Below, in pieces: positions 15,092-22,322 of a stretch of DNA of 24,563 nucleotides; the first letter of the stretch is position 1, and every line of letters begins with the position of its first letter. Source of the stretch: Candidatus Parcubacteria bacterium (GTDB lineage: Bacteria > Patescibacteriota > Minisyncoccia > Phycocordibacterales > SBAW01); assembly GCA_019661855.1 (NCBI GenBank), contig JAIFWM010000003.1, positions 1-24,563 of the forward strand, given 5' to 3'. Both the position numbers and the translations under genes were made by a program. The notes under the pieces were generated by a model, which saw only the letters and a program-made list of their open reading frames with translations, had not been told where the DNA came from and made no database searches.

Positions 15092-16171
15092 ATGAGTAAA
15101 ACGCCTATACGTGTAAGTATTTTCTTCCCCGCGTACAACGAGGAGCAAAACCTTACTGCCACAATCTTGCGCGCAGTGGAGATGGCAGAAAACTCGCCAT
15201 TCATTAGCGACTACGAAATCATAATCATTAACGATGGATCTACGGACCGCACCTTGGATATCGCGTACGAGCTTGAAGCGCGTTATCCAAAAGTGCGCAC
15301 GGTAAACCATGCTACGAACCAAGGCTATGGCGCAGCACTTAAGAGCGGTATCGCTACGGCACGCATGGAGTATGTCTTTTTTACTGATGCTGATCTGCAG
15401 TTCGACATTATGGAGGTTAACAACTTGCTCCTCCAAGTACCCCAATATGGGGCGGTAATAGGTTACCGTGCGCCGCGACGCGATCCATTTATACGTTTAC
15501 TCAATGCAAAGGTTTGGAACCTACTTAACCGACTACTCTTTGGTTTGCGCGTACGCGACATTGACTGCGCATTCAAAATTTTTAAACGAGACCTTATTCA
15601 AAATCTACCTCTGCAAGCAGAAGGCGCCATGATCAGTGCCGAAACATTGATCAGGCTTAAGCGCGCAGGTGTAACGCTAAAAGAAGTACCGGTCTCTCAC
15701 CTCCCCCGCAAAGCTGGATCGCCTACGGGTGCGAGCCCCGCAGTAATTATGCGCGCTTTTAAAGAGATGATGATTCTCTACAGTGGCGAACTTGGCCTCG
15801 CAGGCAATAAAGAAGTGCTTAAGTTTATGAGCGTCGGTGTCGTTAACACGTTACTAGATGCTTCTACCTACTTGTTACTCACGCGCACGATTGGCGTGTT
15901 TGCTATGGAGCCTACAGTGGCAAAGTTCTTCTCCTTTATGTTCGGCACCATTTCATCTCTTATGCTTAACCGCTATTGGACCTTCGGTATTCGCTCGCCA
16001 CTTACGGTGCGTGAGGTGGCTCGCTTCTACGCAACAGTTTCGTTGTCTCTCGCTATAAACGTCTCTTTGATGTTCTTCTTTGTCGAAGTACTGCACGTCT
16101 ATGACCTTGTGGCACTCGTCCTTGTAACCGGACTTACCTTCGCTGTTAATTACACACTTTCCAAAGTGTGA
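15092..16171 (+). CDS. GT2 glycosyltransferase fused to GtrA-like membrane domain
   Basis: A 359-aa fusion. Residues 1-230 are a dolichyl-phosphate-mannose-synthase/GtrB-type GT2 domain with FFPAYNEEQN, NDGS (47-50), DADLQF (99-104, metal-binding DxD) and the acceptor-side CAFKIFKRD. Residues about 235-359 form a four-helix GtrA-like domain (KFMSVGVVNTLLDASTYLLL, then LNRYWTFG). GtrB moves a sugar onto the polyprenyl carrier, and GtrA is proposed to flip it across the membrane; the fusion joins both steps. It is the first gene of the exopolysaccharide run and may supply lipid-linked sugar for the GT39-like enzyme at the end of the run. Donor is unknown. Confidence 0.92.
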   Translation: MSKTPIRVSIFFPAYNEEQNLTATILRAVEMAENSPFISDYEIIIINDGSTDRTLDIAYELEARYPKVRTVNHATNQGYGAALKSGIATARMEYVFFTDADLQFDIMEVNNLLLQVPQYGAVIGYRAPRRDPFIRLLNAKVWNLLNRLLFGLRVRDIDCAFKIFKRDLIQNLPLQAEGAMISAETLIRLKRAGVTLKEVPVSHLPRKAGSPTGASPAVIMRAFKEMMILYSGELGLAGNKEVLKFMSVGVVNTLLDASTYLLLTRTIGVFAMEPTVAKFFSFMFGTISSLMLNRYWTFGIRSPLTVREVARFYATVSLSLAINVSLMFFFVEVLHVYDLVALVLVTGLTFAVNYTLSKV

Positions 16172-16209
16172 GTCTTCAAACAGCAGCCCGAGCTTAAACC
16201 ATCAAACAT

Positions 16210-16683
16210 ATGATACTCCCAACTACAACACTTATGGCTACTACTACAACAACGACAACGGTCATGGAACTGGCAACTTCGACGCCAGCAACTTCTACCG
16301 AACCTACACCTCTACCGCCAACACCAAAACCCATGCCCAATCCTAATCCAACTTCTCCCCCTCCTACTACTCCTATTCCCCCATCTATTCCCACACCAAA
16401 ACCGCAACCTACGCCACAGCCACAACCTGAACTGCAACCCGAAGAAACTTCTACCAACACCGTGGGTACATCTTCGGCAGCAACAACGGATCCGACGTTC
16501 CCTACTAACATCACACCCGTAGCGAGTTTGTATGCTCGCAGTTCTCACTTGAGCGCCGAAACTACGCGAGGACTTTTTGAAGTCGCGCTGCTTTTGGCAG
16601 GAGTGGGATATTTGTTCACACAATCCGAGCGGGTGCGGAGAGCGTTGTCACGTATAAGGCGCAAAGAAGCACCTGTCTCTTAA
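16210..16683 (+). CDS. Pro/Thr-rich surface protein with C-terminal membrane anchor
   Basis: A 157-aa low-complexity protein. Residues 1-100 are nearly all Thr, Pro, Ser, Gln and Asn (runs of Thr, then repeated PxPxP). Residues about 122-140 form a membrane helix (GLFEVALLLAGVGYLF) followed by a basic tail (RVRRALSRIRRKEAPVS), which fits an outside-N, inside-C topology. No signal peptide is visible; an in-frame stop at 16195-16197 rules out a longer N-terminus. The Thr-rich part is a plausible O-glycosylation target for the GT39/PMT-like enzyme in the same operon; that is inference. GH8 begins 4 bp after the stop. Confidence 0.7.
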   Translation: MILPTTTLMATTTTTTTVMELATSTPATSTEPTPLPPTPKPMPNPNPTSPPPTTPIPPSIPTPKPQPTPQPQPELQPEETSTNTVGTSSAATTDPTFPTNITPVASLYARSSHLSAETTRGLFEVALLLAGVGYLFTQSERVRRALSRIRRKEAPVS

Positions 16684-16687
16684 CACC

Positions 16688-17911
16688 ATGAAAGCGAGCA
16701 AACTTCTGGGATTCACTCTCATCGGTGTGGCACTCATCATCGTATTGAGCGTGTTCTATCTCAACAGCAACAAAAGTAATCAGACATTGATCTTCTCCCC
16801 TACTCAGGTGCTCACAGTCACGTGGGAAAAGTATAAAACTGTGTATTTGGAACAAGGAACTCTGCGCGCACTCGACAGACAGCGTGGCAACATCACGACG
16901 TCAGAGGGACAAAGTTACACGATGCTTCGCTCGATTTGGGAGGGAGACAAGGACACCTTTGATCGCACGTGGCAGTGGACCAAAGACAACTTGCAACACG
17001 AAGAGGGAGATCATTTGTTTGCATGGCTCTTTGGTCAACACAAAGATGGACAGTGGGGTGTGCTCACCGAACAAGGTGGCGAACACACGGCAAGTGACGC
17101 TGACCAGGACATTACGCTCGCACTTATCTTCGCATATGCACGGTGGCAGGACCCTGCATATTTAGGTGACGCCCGTGTACTGCTTAAGGATATTTGGGAC
17201 AAAGACGTAGTAACCATCAACGGTACTCCCTACATGACAAGTGGCGACCAAGAAAAAGTATCGGGCAATCCTTACGTTCTTATTAATCCTTCGTATCTTA
17301 ACCCCGCTTGGTATCGTGTGTTCGCTAAAGTCGACACCGATCATCCCTGGAAGTCATTGGTCGTTAGTTCTTATGACATACTCGAGCGCTCAAGTAGCGA
17401 CCCGCTCGACAAAACTAGTTCAGTTGGTCTGCCACCAGATTGGGTTGCCGTTAATCGAACTTCGGGAAAAGTGAGTGTTCCCCAAGAAAACTCACTTACA
17501 ACCAACTTTGGTTTCGATGCAATTCGTACTGCCTGGCGCATAGGTCTTGATGCACAGTGGTCTGGAGACGAACGTGCTACTACGTTTCTCTCAAAACTTA
17601 GTTTCCTCTCTGACCAATGGAGTGCAAATAAAAAAATAGCATCAACCTATGCACACGATGGCACGATAGTTGTTCCTGATGAAACTGCTTCAGTATACGG
17701 AGCACTACTTGGATACTTTTCGTTTGCCGACAAAAATGCCGCGCAAGATATCTACGAAAACAAATTGATATACCTGTACGACCCTGGTGCAAACGACTGG
17801 AAGCAGCTACTTACCTACTATGACGACAACTGGGCGTGGTTTGGGATCGGACTCTACAACAAATTATTGCCAGATTTAACAGCTGATTTGCCCCAGTCCG
17901 CGTGGGAATAA
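16688..17911 (+). CDS. Membrane-anchored GH8 endoglucanase-like enzyme
   Basis: A 407-aa protein. Residues 8-25 are a membrane anchor, the rest an (alpha/alpha)6 GH8 domain. TTSEGQSYTMLRSIWEG (70-86) carries the expected proton donor Glu73. SDADQDITLALIFAYARW (136-153) carries the conserved Asp pair 137/139. YLNPAWYRVFAKVD and the C-terminal YDDNWAWFGIGLY are also GH8-like. BcsZ, the GH8 enzyme of bacterial cellulose operons, trims the nascent beta-1,4-glucan. The BcsA-like synthase follows 4 bp downstream, supporting the same job here on the outer face of the membrane. Confidence 0.93.
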   Translation: MKASKLLGFTLIGVALIIVLSVFYLNSNKSNQTLIFSPTQVLTVTWEKYKTVYLEQGTLRALDRQRGNITTSEGQSYTMLRSIWEGDKDTFDRTWQWTKDNLQHEEGDHLFAWLFGQHKDGQWGVLTEQGGEHTASDADQDITLALIFAYARWQDPAYLGDARVLLKDIWDKDVVTINGTPYMTSGDQEKVSGNPYVLINPSYLNPAWYRVFAKVDTDHPWKSLVVSSYDILERSSSDPLDKTSSVGLPPDWVAVNRTSGKVSVPQENSLTTNFGFDAIRTAWRIGLDAQWSGDERATTFLSKLSFLSDQWSANKKIASTYAHDGTIVVPDETASVYGALLGYFSFADKNAAQDIYENKLIYLYDPGANDWKQLLTYYDDNWAWFGIGLYNKLLPDLTADLPQSAWE

Positions 17912-17915
17912 ATAT

Positions 17916-19466
17916 ATGCAAGAATATGTATCGCTCTACAGCGATGTAAAAAAAGATTTTCTCAAAACGGATTCACCCAAAGGGTTTCTCACACTCAATC
18001 TTATACTTGCACTCATTTACTTTGTGATACTTGCATTCTTCTTCCCTGTTGGAAACCAAATCTTATTTTGGCTTCTCATTGCAGGCGAACTCTTTCATGT
18101 CTGGCAAGTGTGCACGTTTATCTACACGGTATGGGACACCAATTATCAAGCTCCACGTAACGAGTCGGTTGCTTTGCCGGTCGACGTGTTTATTACGGTG
18201 GCGGGTGAACCAGCTCACTTAGTTGAGCAAACTGCAGTCGCTGCAAAAAATATGGACTACCCGCACCTGCAAGTTTATATTCTTAACGACGGTTACGTTG
18301 CTAAAAAAGACAACTGGCGCGAGATAGAGAGTATGGCCTCACGCGTTGGGGTGCGTTGCATTACCCGCACTATCCCAGGCGGAGCAAAGGCAGGCAATAT
18401 CAACAACGCCCTGCGACTCACTAACTCTCCACTGGTTGCTATTTTTGACGCAGACCATGTGCCGCATCGCGACTTCTTGCGCAAAACAGCTCCATACTTT
18501 GTTAACCGAAGCGTGGGGTTTGTTCAAACGCCGCAGTTTTATAAGAATTTTTCTGAAAATTATCTCACCCGTTCGTCCTGGGAGCAGCAAGAGCTCTTCT
18601 TCGGTGCCATTTGCAAAGGCAAAAATAGATTAAATGCTGCCACCATGTGTGGCACCAACATGCTTATTGCGCGCCATGCACTTCTAGAAGTCGGCGGCAT
18701 GCGCACCGATTCTATCGCCGAGGACTTTGTTACGGGGCTTCTTATGCATGCGCAAGGCTATGTGTCGGTGTATCACGGCGAAGTATTGGCTGAGGGTCTC
18801 GCCACCGAAGATCTCCTTTCCTATTCGAAGCAACAGTTCCGTTGGGCACGCGGCGCCTTAGATGTGATCTTTCGCTACAATCCACTCTTCCGTTCTGGAC
18901 TAACCTTGGCACAAAAAATTCAATATCTTTCTTCAGCAAGCTTTTATCTTTCGGGATTTATCGTGCTCATAGATGCATTGTTGCCGATTATCTTTTTCTT
19001 CACCGGGGCCGTGGCGGTTCAAATTGAAGGAATGTTTTTGGCAGCGATCTTCTTGCCGTATATGTTTGTCACGATCTATGCCATTCAACGTTCATCTAAC
19101 TTTACCTTTACCTTCCCTTCGCTTGGATTTTCTATCGGTGCCTTCAATATTCACATCAAGGCGCTATGGGCAGCTGTTACCTTGCAGCGCTCTGCTTTCG
19201 TGGTAACCGAAAAGCAGCAGCAAAAAGGACAATTTTTTGGATTAGTAAAGTGGCACATCGCCTACATAGTGCTCGCGGTCGTGGGTATGGGGGTGGCGCT
19301 TACACGCGAAGGTTTTTCAGCTTCATTTATTAACAATGTGGCGTGGGCAATATTAAACTCGGTCATCTTTATGCCGTTTATTGCCGCAGCATTCCCAAGC
19401 GAGGAAGCATCAGAAATTAAAAAACCAGTAAAAGAAAAACTCACCTATGGAAAAGTCTATCGCTAG
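17916..19466 (+). CDS. BcsA-like processive GT2 polysaccharide synthase
   Basis: A 516-aa membrane glycosyltransferase. Two N-terminal helices (about 25-70) come before a GT2 domain with LNDGY (Asp125, for the first catalytic Asp), DAD (178-180), FVQTPQFY (203-210), AEDF (Asp270, in place of the usual TED) and QQFRW (306-310, the QxxRW motif of processive synthases). About five helices follow. Motif order and the FVQTPQ gating-type sequence match cellulose synthase BcsA. No PilZ domain is present at the C-terminus, so c-di-GMP control is not expected. It sits between the GH8 gene (4-bp gap) and the GT39-like gene (20-bp overlap). Product is probably a beta-glucan, but related polymers cannot be excluded. 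Confidence 0.92.
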   Translation: MQEYVSLYSDVKKDFLKTDSPKGFLTLNLILALIYFVILAFFFPVGNQILFWLLIAGELFHVWQVCTFIYTVWDTNYQAPRNESVALPVDVFITVAGEPAHLVEQTAVAAKNMDYPHLQVYILNDGYVAKKDNWREIESMASRVGVRCITRTIPGGAKAGNINNALRLTNSPLVAIFDADHVPHRDFLRKTAPYFVNRSVGFVQTPQFYKNFSENYLTRSSWEQQELFFGAICKGKNRLNAATMCGTNMLIARHALLEVGGMRTDSIAEDFVTGLLMHAQGYVSVYHGEVLAEGLATEDLLSYSKQQFRWARGALDVIFRYNPLFRSGLTLAQKIQYLSSASFYLSGFIVLIDALLPIIFFFTGAVAVQIEGMFLAAIFLPYMFVTIYAIQRSSNFTFTFPSLGFSIGAFNIHIKALWAAVTLQRSAFVVTEKQQQKGQFFGLVKWHIAYIVLAVVGMGVALTREGFSASFINNVAWAILNSVIFMPFIAAAFPSEEASEIKKPVKEKLTYGKVYR

Positions 19467-20970
19467 TACTGCTTTCCCAATACAACGAACCCAAAGTGCA
19501 ACACTGCGTGTTGCACTGCTCACGTGTATTCCCCTGCTACTTTCAATAGTATTTTTCTCGGGACAAAGTCTGCGTCTCGATGAAGCACAAAGCCTGTGGC
19601 AAACCTCGCGCAGCGCAACAGACATTTTAACTCTCGTTGCCCAAGACGTGCATGTGCCGTTGTACCATGAACTTTTGCACTATTGGCGACTATTTACTGT
19701 TGATTCCGTAGAGTTTGCACGCTTACTTTCATTGCTGTTTTATTTGGCATCTGTCCCTCTCCTCTACCGTTTAGGGGCGATGGTGTATGGAGCGAGAGCA
19801 GGTTTTTTTGCCGCAACACTTTTTGCTATTTCGCCGTTTATGAACTGGTATGGCAATGAGATACGTATGTACACACTTTTTACTATGTTAGTGATTCTTA
19901 ACCAATACTTCTATATAAAAATAATGCACAAGGAAAATAGTGCATGGCTTGGGTATATCACCACGGCCCTTTTGGGCGTTTTTTCCCACTATTTCTTTTT
20001 TATCAATCTATTTGCACAGATGGTGTTCTTTTTTTGGCGGCGAAAATTATTTCCACCAGGAGCATTTGTAAAATTTTGTTTTACTGCAACAGTAGTAGTA
20101 CTTTCGTTCCTTCCTTGGGCAGTGTATGTATGGTACCAGGGACAAGCTGGTTTTGCAGAACCGGTCTTACCAATACCTGATACCACAAACCTGTTTAGTA
20201 CGTTGGCACAGTTCTTATTTGGTTTTCAGACCGACCACATCAACACCTTCTTTCTCTCACTCTGGCCTATAACCCTTATTTTTCTTTTCCTCACCTTGCG
20301 ACACAGCGTGCGTTTAGCGCCTGAGACAGAGTACTTTCTCCTCACAGTCGTGAGTTCAGTTTGTTTGGTGTTTTTTATTAGCTTTATTACTCCCGTGTTT
20401 GTGAGTCGTTACCTTATCTTTACCGTTCCTGCGCTGTATCTCTTGCTCGCAAGTTTGCTGAACAATTATCCGCCACGCCTCGCAGTAATTTTGCGTGCCG
20501 GCATGGTCATGCTTATGCTCCTTATGCTTGGAATTGAAATCGTTAACCCCACCACCCCAGTAAAGGAAGATTATCGCGCTGCGGCTCAGTACTTTACTTC
20601 TCACAGCACTCCGCAAGATGTGATTGTGCTTTCCGCACCATTTACCGTCTATCCGGTTGAATATTATTATCGCGGAGCAACTCCTGTGGAGACCTTGCCG
20701 CAATGGGACCAATACGCGCATGGAGCAATACCAGTGTTTACAGAAGAAACTCTGCCTAGTGAGGTTCCAAAAATTACGGAATCTCACCAGAATGTGTATC
20801 TTCTTTTAAGTTACAACCAGGGGTACGAGGACAAAGTTAAGGAGTACTTCGACTCTCATTTTGCCCAGATAGAATCGCGACAGTTTTCGGAAGCATTGAA
20901 CCTGTATGTGTATCGCATTCGTTACGATACCCCGAACTCACAAGCAGTGTCGGCGATTAATGAGCGTTAG
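19447..20970 (+). CDS. GT39/PMT-like polytopic glycosyltransferase
   Basis: A 507-aa membrane protein with about 10-11 helices. Near the N-terminus RLDEAQSLW (Asp45-Glu46) occupies the first-loop position where ArnT/PMT-type enzymes carry catalytic acid residues. HVPLYHELLHYW and ISPFMNWYGNEIRMYTLF are typical of the PMT_2 family of polyprenyl-phosphate-sugar-dependent transferases. A soluble domain of about 120 residues lies at the C-terminus. It would transfer a sugar from a lipid carrier to a protein or glycan on the outer face. The start overlaps the synthase gene by 20 bp. A REP-type palindrome follows immediately after the TAG stop. Confidence 0.87.
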   Translation: MEKSIASTAFPIQRTQSATLRVALLTCIPLLLSIVFFSGQSLRLDEAQSLWQTSRSATDILTLVAQDVHVPLYHELLHYWRLFTVDSVEFARLLSLLFYLASVPLLYRLGAMVYGARAGFFAATLFAISPFMNWYGNEIRMYTLFTMLVILNQYFYIKIMHKENSAWLGYITTALLGVFSHYFFFINLFAQMVFFFWRRKLFPPGAFVKFCFTATVVVLSFLPWAVYVWYQGQAGFAEPVLPIPDTTNLFSTLAQFLFGFQTDHINTFFLSLWPITLIFLFLTLRHSVRLAPETEYFLLTVVSSVCLVFFISFITPVFVSRYLIFTVPALYLLLASLLNNYPPRLAVILRAGMVMLMLLMLGIEIVNPTTPVKEDYRAAAQYFTSHSTPQDVIVLSAPFTVYPVEYYYRGATPVETLPQWDQYAHGAIPVFTEETLPSEVPKITESHQNVYLLLSYNQGYEDKVKEYFDSHFAQIESRQFSEALNLYVYRIRYDTPNSQAVSAINER

Positions 20971-20993
20971 TTAGCAAGGGTAACCCTTGCTAA
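20971..20993. repeat. REP-like palindrome, copy 1
   Basis: Core AGCAAGGGTAACCCTTGCT, extended to TTAG...CTAA (11+1+11 perfect inverted repeat). It lies directly after the GT39 stop and 30 bp from the GNAT stop, between convergent genes. An ATTTT run follows on the plus strand. Confidence 0.9.
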
Positions 20994-21023
20994 TTTTACT
21001 CCGAGAGCCTCCGATGTGTTTAT

Positions 21024-21542
21024 TTATAATTTTATTTTAAAGTATCGTTTAGGGTCTGTTTGTCCTGATTCGGATTCTTTAGTTTCAACAATTCGATCCT
21101 TATAATGTCTTTCCACTGCGTCTGCGTACCCATCTTTTATTCGAGACTGCCGTCTTACAAACTGCACATTACGATTGCGAAGTTCATCTTCTAGTTTTTG
21201 AATTACTAATCCCACGAGCTTTTGTCCGCGTTTTTTACTTGTAATGCCAGTGAATTCAATATTGGCAATATCCGGATGGTCAGAGTATATGTGAGCCTTC
21301 GAAAAACCGATCAGTTGATTGTTAGTTTTTTCAATAAGAAGTGCCACTACCTCCAACTCCCCTTTAAATTGTCTGGAGATAATTTGGTCAGCAAACTCGC
21401 GCGACATATCATATTGCGGAAAACAATCCACCATGAGATCAACTAAACCCACTTTAAATTTCTCAAAATTCTCTGGTGTGAGAATTGAGGTTTCAAAGTC
21501 TTCAGCAGATTCTTGTGAGACCACTCCTTCTTGTCTTTCCAT
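21024..21542 (-). CDS. GNAT-like acetyltransferase
   Basis: A 172-aa protein. EVVALLIEKTNNQLIGFSKAHIYSD and IANIEFTGITSKKRGQKLVG (about residues 90-110) look like strands beta2-beta4 and the acetyl-CoA-binding motif A (R/Q-x-x-G/A form KRGQKLVG), followed by the helix LVIQKLEDELRNRN. The N-terminal 25 residues and the charged C-terminus (TKESESGQTDPKRY) are variable. Substrate is unknown. It stands alone between two REP-like palindromes, divergent from the RAYT transposase, so its arrival may be linked to that element. Confidence 0.65.
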   Translation of the reverse strand: MERQEGVVSQESAEDFETSILTPENFEKFKVGLVDLMVDCFPQYDMSREFADQIISRQFKGELEVVALLIEKTNNQLIGFSKAHIYSDHPDIANIEFTGITSKKRGQKLVGLVIQKLEDELRNRNVQFVRRQSRIKDGYADAVERHYKDRIVETKESESGQTDPKRYFKIKL

Positions 21543-21554
21543 ACAAAAAGTATA
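21543..21554 (-). promoter_or_regulatory. Candidate leaderless -10 for the GNAT-like gene
   Basis: On the minus strand TATACT (21554-21549), then TTTTGT (6 nt), then ATG. No Shine-Dalgarno sequence is present. CACTTTTAAAGTG (21556-21568), a 6+1+6 inverted repeat, lies immediately upstream and may be an operator. Confidence 0.5.
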
Positions 21555-21576
21555 CCACTTTTAAAGTGAGGTTCCT

Positions 21577-21599
21577 GTAGCAAGGGTAACCCTTGCTAC
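21577..21599. repeat. REP-like palindrome, copy 2
   Basis: Same 19-nt core as copy 1, extended to GTAG...CTAC (11+1+11, perfect). GTAG at the hairpin foot matches the tetranucleotide found next to REP hairpins in RAYT systems. It lies between the divergent GNAT and RAYT genes, 20 bp before the RAYT start. Confidence 0.92.
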
Positions 21600-21606
21600 T
21601 TTGTGA

Positions 21607-21618
21607 TACACTGAGCTC
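21607..21618 (+). promoter_or_regulatory. Candidate leaderless -10 for RAYT
   Basis: TACACT (21607-21612) is followed by GAGCTC (6 nt) and then the ATG. The REP hairpin lies just upstream where a -35 element would be, so hairpin-bound transposase could repress its own gene; that is inference. Confidence 0.4.
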
Positions 21619-22272
21619 ATGGAACGAAAAGTCCCCTTCCTTGAAGGAGAGTACTACCACCTATACAACCGTGGTGTTGAAAAGCGCACTATCTTCTCTT
21701 CTTCCAGTGACTATAAAAGATTTACGATGCTTTTATATCTTGCGAATAGCGATTCAGATGTACGTTTAGATAACATTCTTAAATCACATAAATACGAAGA
21801 GGTCTTTTCCTACGATCGTGGAAATGCATTAGTTGCTATCGGTGCATTTTGTCTTATGCCCAACCACTTTCATCTACTTGTCACACCACTTAAACCGCAA
21901 GGGCTTTCAAAATTTATGCTTAAACTCCAAACTGGATATTCAATGTATTTTAATACCAGATACGAAAGGAGCGGATCTCTTTTCCAAGGACCCTTTAAAA
22001 GCGAACATGTTGAAAATGACCGATATTTAAAGTATTTATACTCGTATATTCATCTCAATCCAGCTAAACTTAAAGTGCCTCACTGGCAATCTCACTCCAC
22101 TACAAAGAAATCAACCATAGAATTTGTTGAAACATATCCATATAGTAGCTATAGAGAATATCTATCTAAAGCACCCATAATTACTGACCCTGTTCCATTT
22201 CCAAAATATTTTAACTCCACCAAGGAAATTCGCGCACATATTACCGACTGGATGGTCGAATACGAAAAGTAG
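21619..22272 (+). CDS. REP-associated tyrosine transposase (RAYT, Y1 HUH family)
   Basis: A 217-aa IS200/IS605-like Y1 transposase of the RAYT/TnpA_REP type. The N-terminus YYHLYNRGVEKRTIF and the block CLMPNHFHLLV give the HUH metal-binding pair (His83, His85). YLYSYIHLNPAK carries the candidate catalytic tyrosine (Tyr143). RSGSLFQGPFKS is also typical of the family. RAYTs are single-domain, domesticated transposases that recognise and cut REP hairpins. The stop codon (22270-22272) lies inside REP copy 3, so gene and repeat are physically merged. The gene is more AT-rich in its wording than the polysaccharide operon, which may reflect separate origin. Confidence 0.95.
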   Translation: MERKVPFLEGEYYHLYNRGVEKRTIFSSSSDYKRFTMLLYLANSDSDVRLDNILKSHKYEEVFSYDRGNALVAIGAFCLMPNHFHLLVTPLKPQGLSKFMLKLQTGYSMYFNTRYERSGSLFQGPFKSEHVENDRYLKYLYSYIHLNPAKLKVPHWQSHSTTKKSTIEFVETYPYSSYREYLSKAPIITDPVPFPKYFNSTKEIRAHITDWMVEYEK

Positions 22273-22294
22273 CAAGGGTAACCCTTGCTACTTT
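22266..22294. repeat. REP-like palindrome, copy 3
   Basis: The same 19-nt core, extended to AAAGTAG...CTACTTT (14+1+14, perfect). It overlaps the RAYT stop codon and lies between the convergent RAYT and GH6 genes. Confidence 0.92.
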
Positions 22295-22322
22295 CTATCG
22301 TCCCTAGGATGGAAAATTATTT

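Larger units (their letters stand above)
21577..22294 (+). mobile_element. RAYT-REP unit (transposase gene bracketed by two REP palindromes)
   Basis: The RAYT gene is flanked by palindromes 2 and 3, both containing the GTAG foot, the identical 19-nt core and CTACTTT on the right side. The arrangement resembles a REPtron: a Y1 transposase and its cognate REP hairpins. The third copy lies about 600 bp to the left. Unit limits are set by the palindromes; no target-site duplication is obvious. Confidence 0.7.

Noticed and set aside
16194..16514. Gly/Val-rich minus-strand open frame
   Set aside because: It is the antisense of the Thr/Pro codon repeats in the plus-strand gene, a known artefact of low-complexity DNA.
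20971..22294. CRISPR array, because of three similar repeats
   Set aside because: The repeats are spaced by hundreds of bases with genes between them and are perfect palindromes next to a RAYT gene, so REP fits and CRISPR does not.
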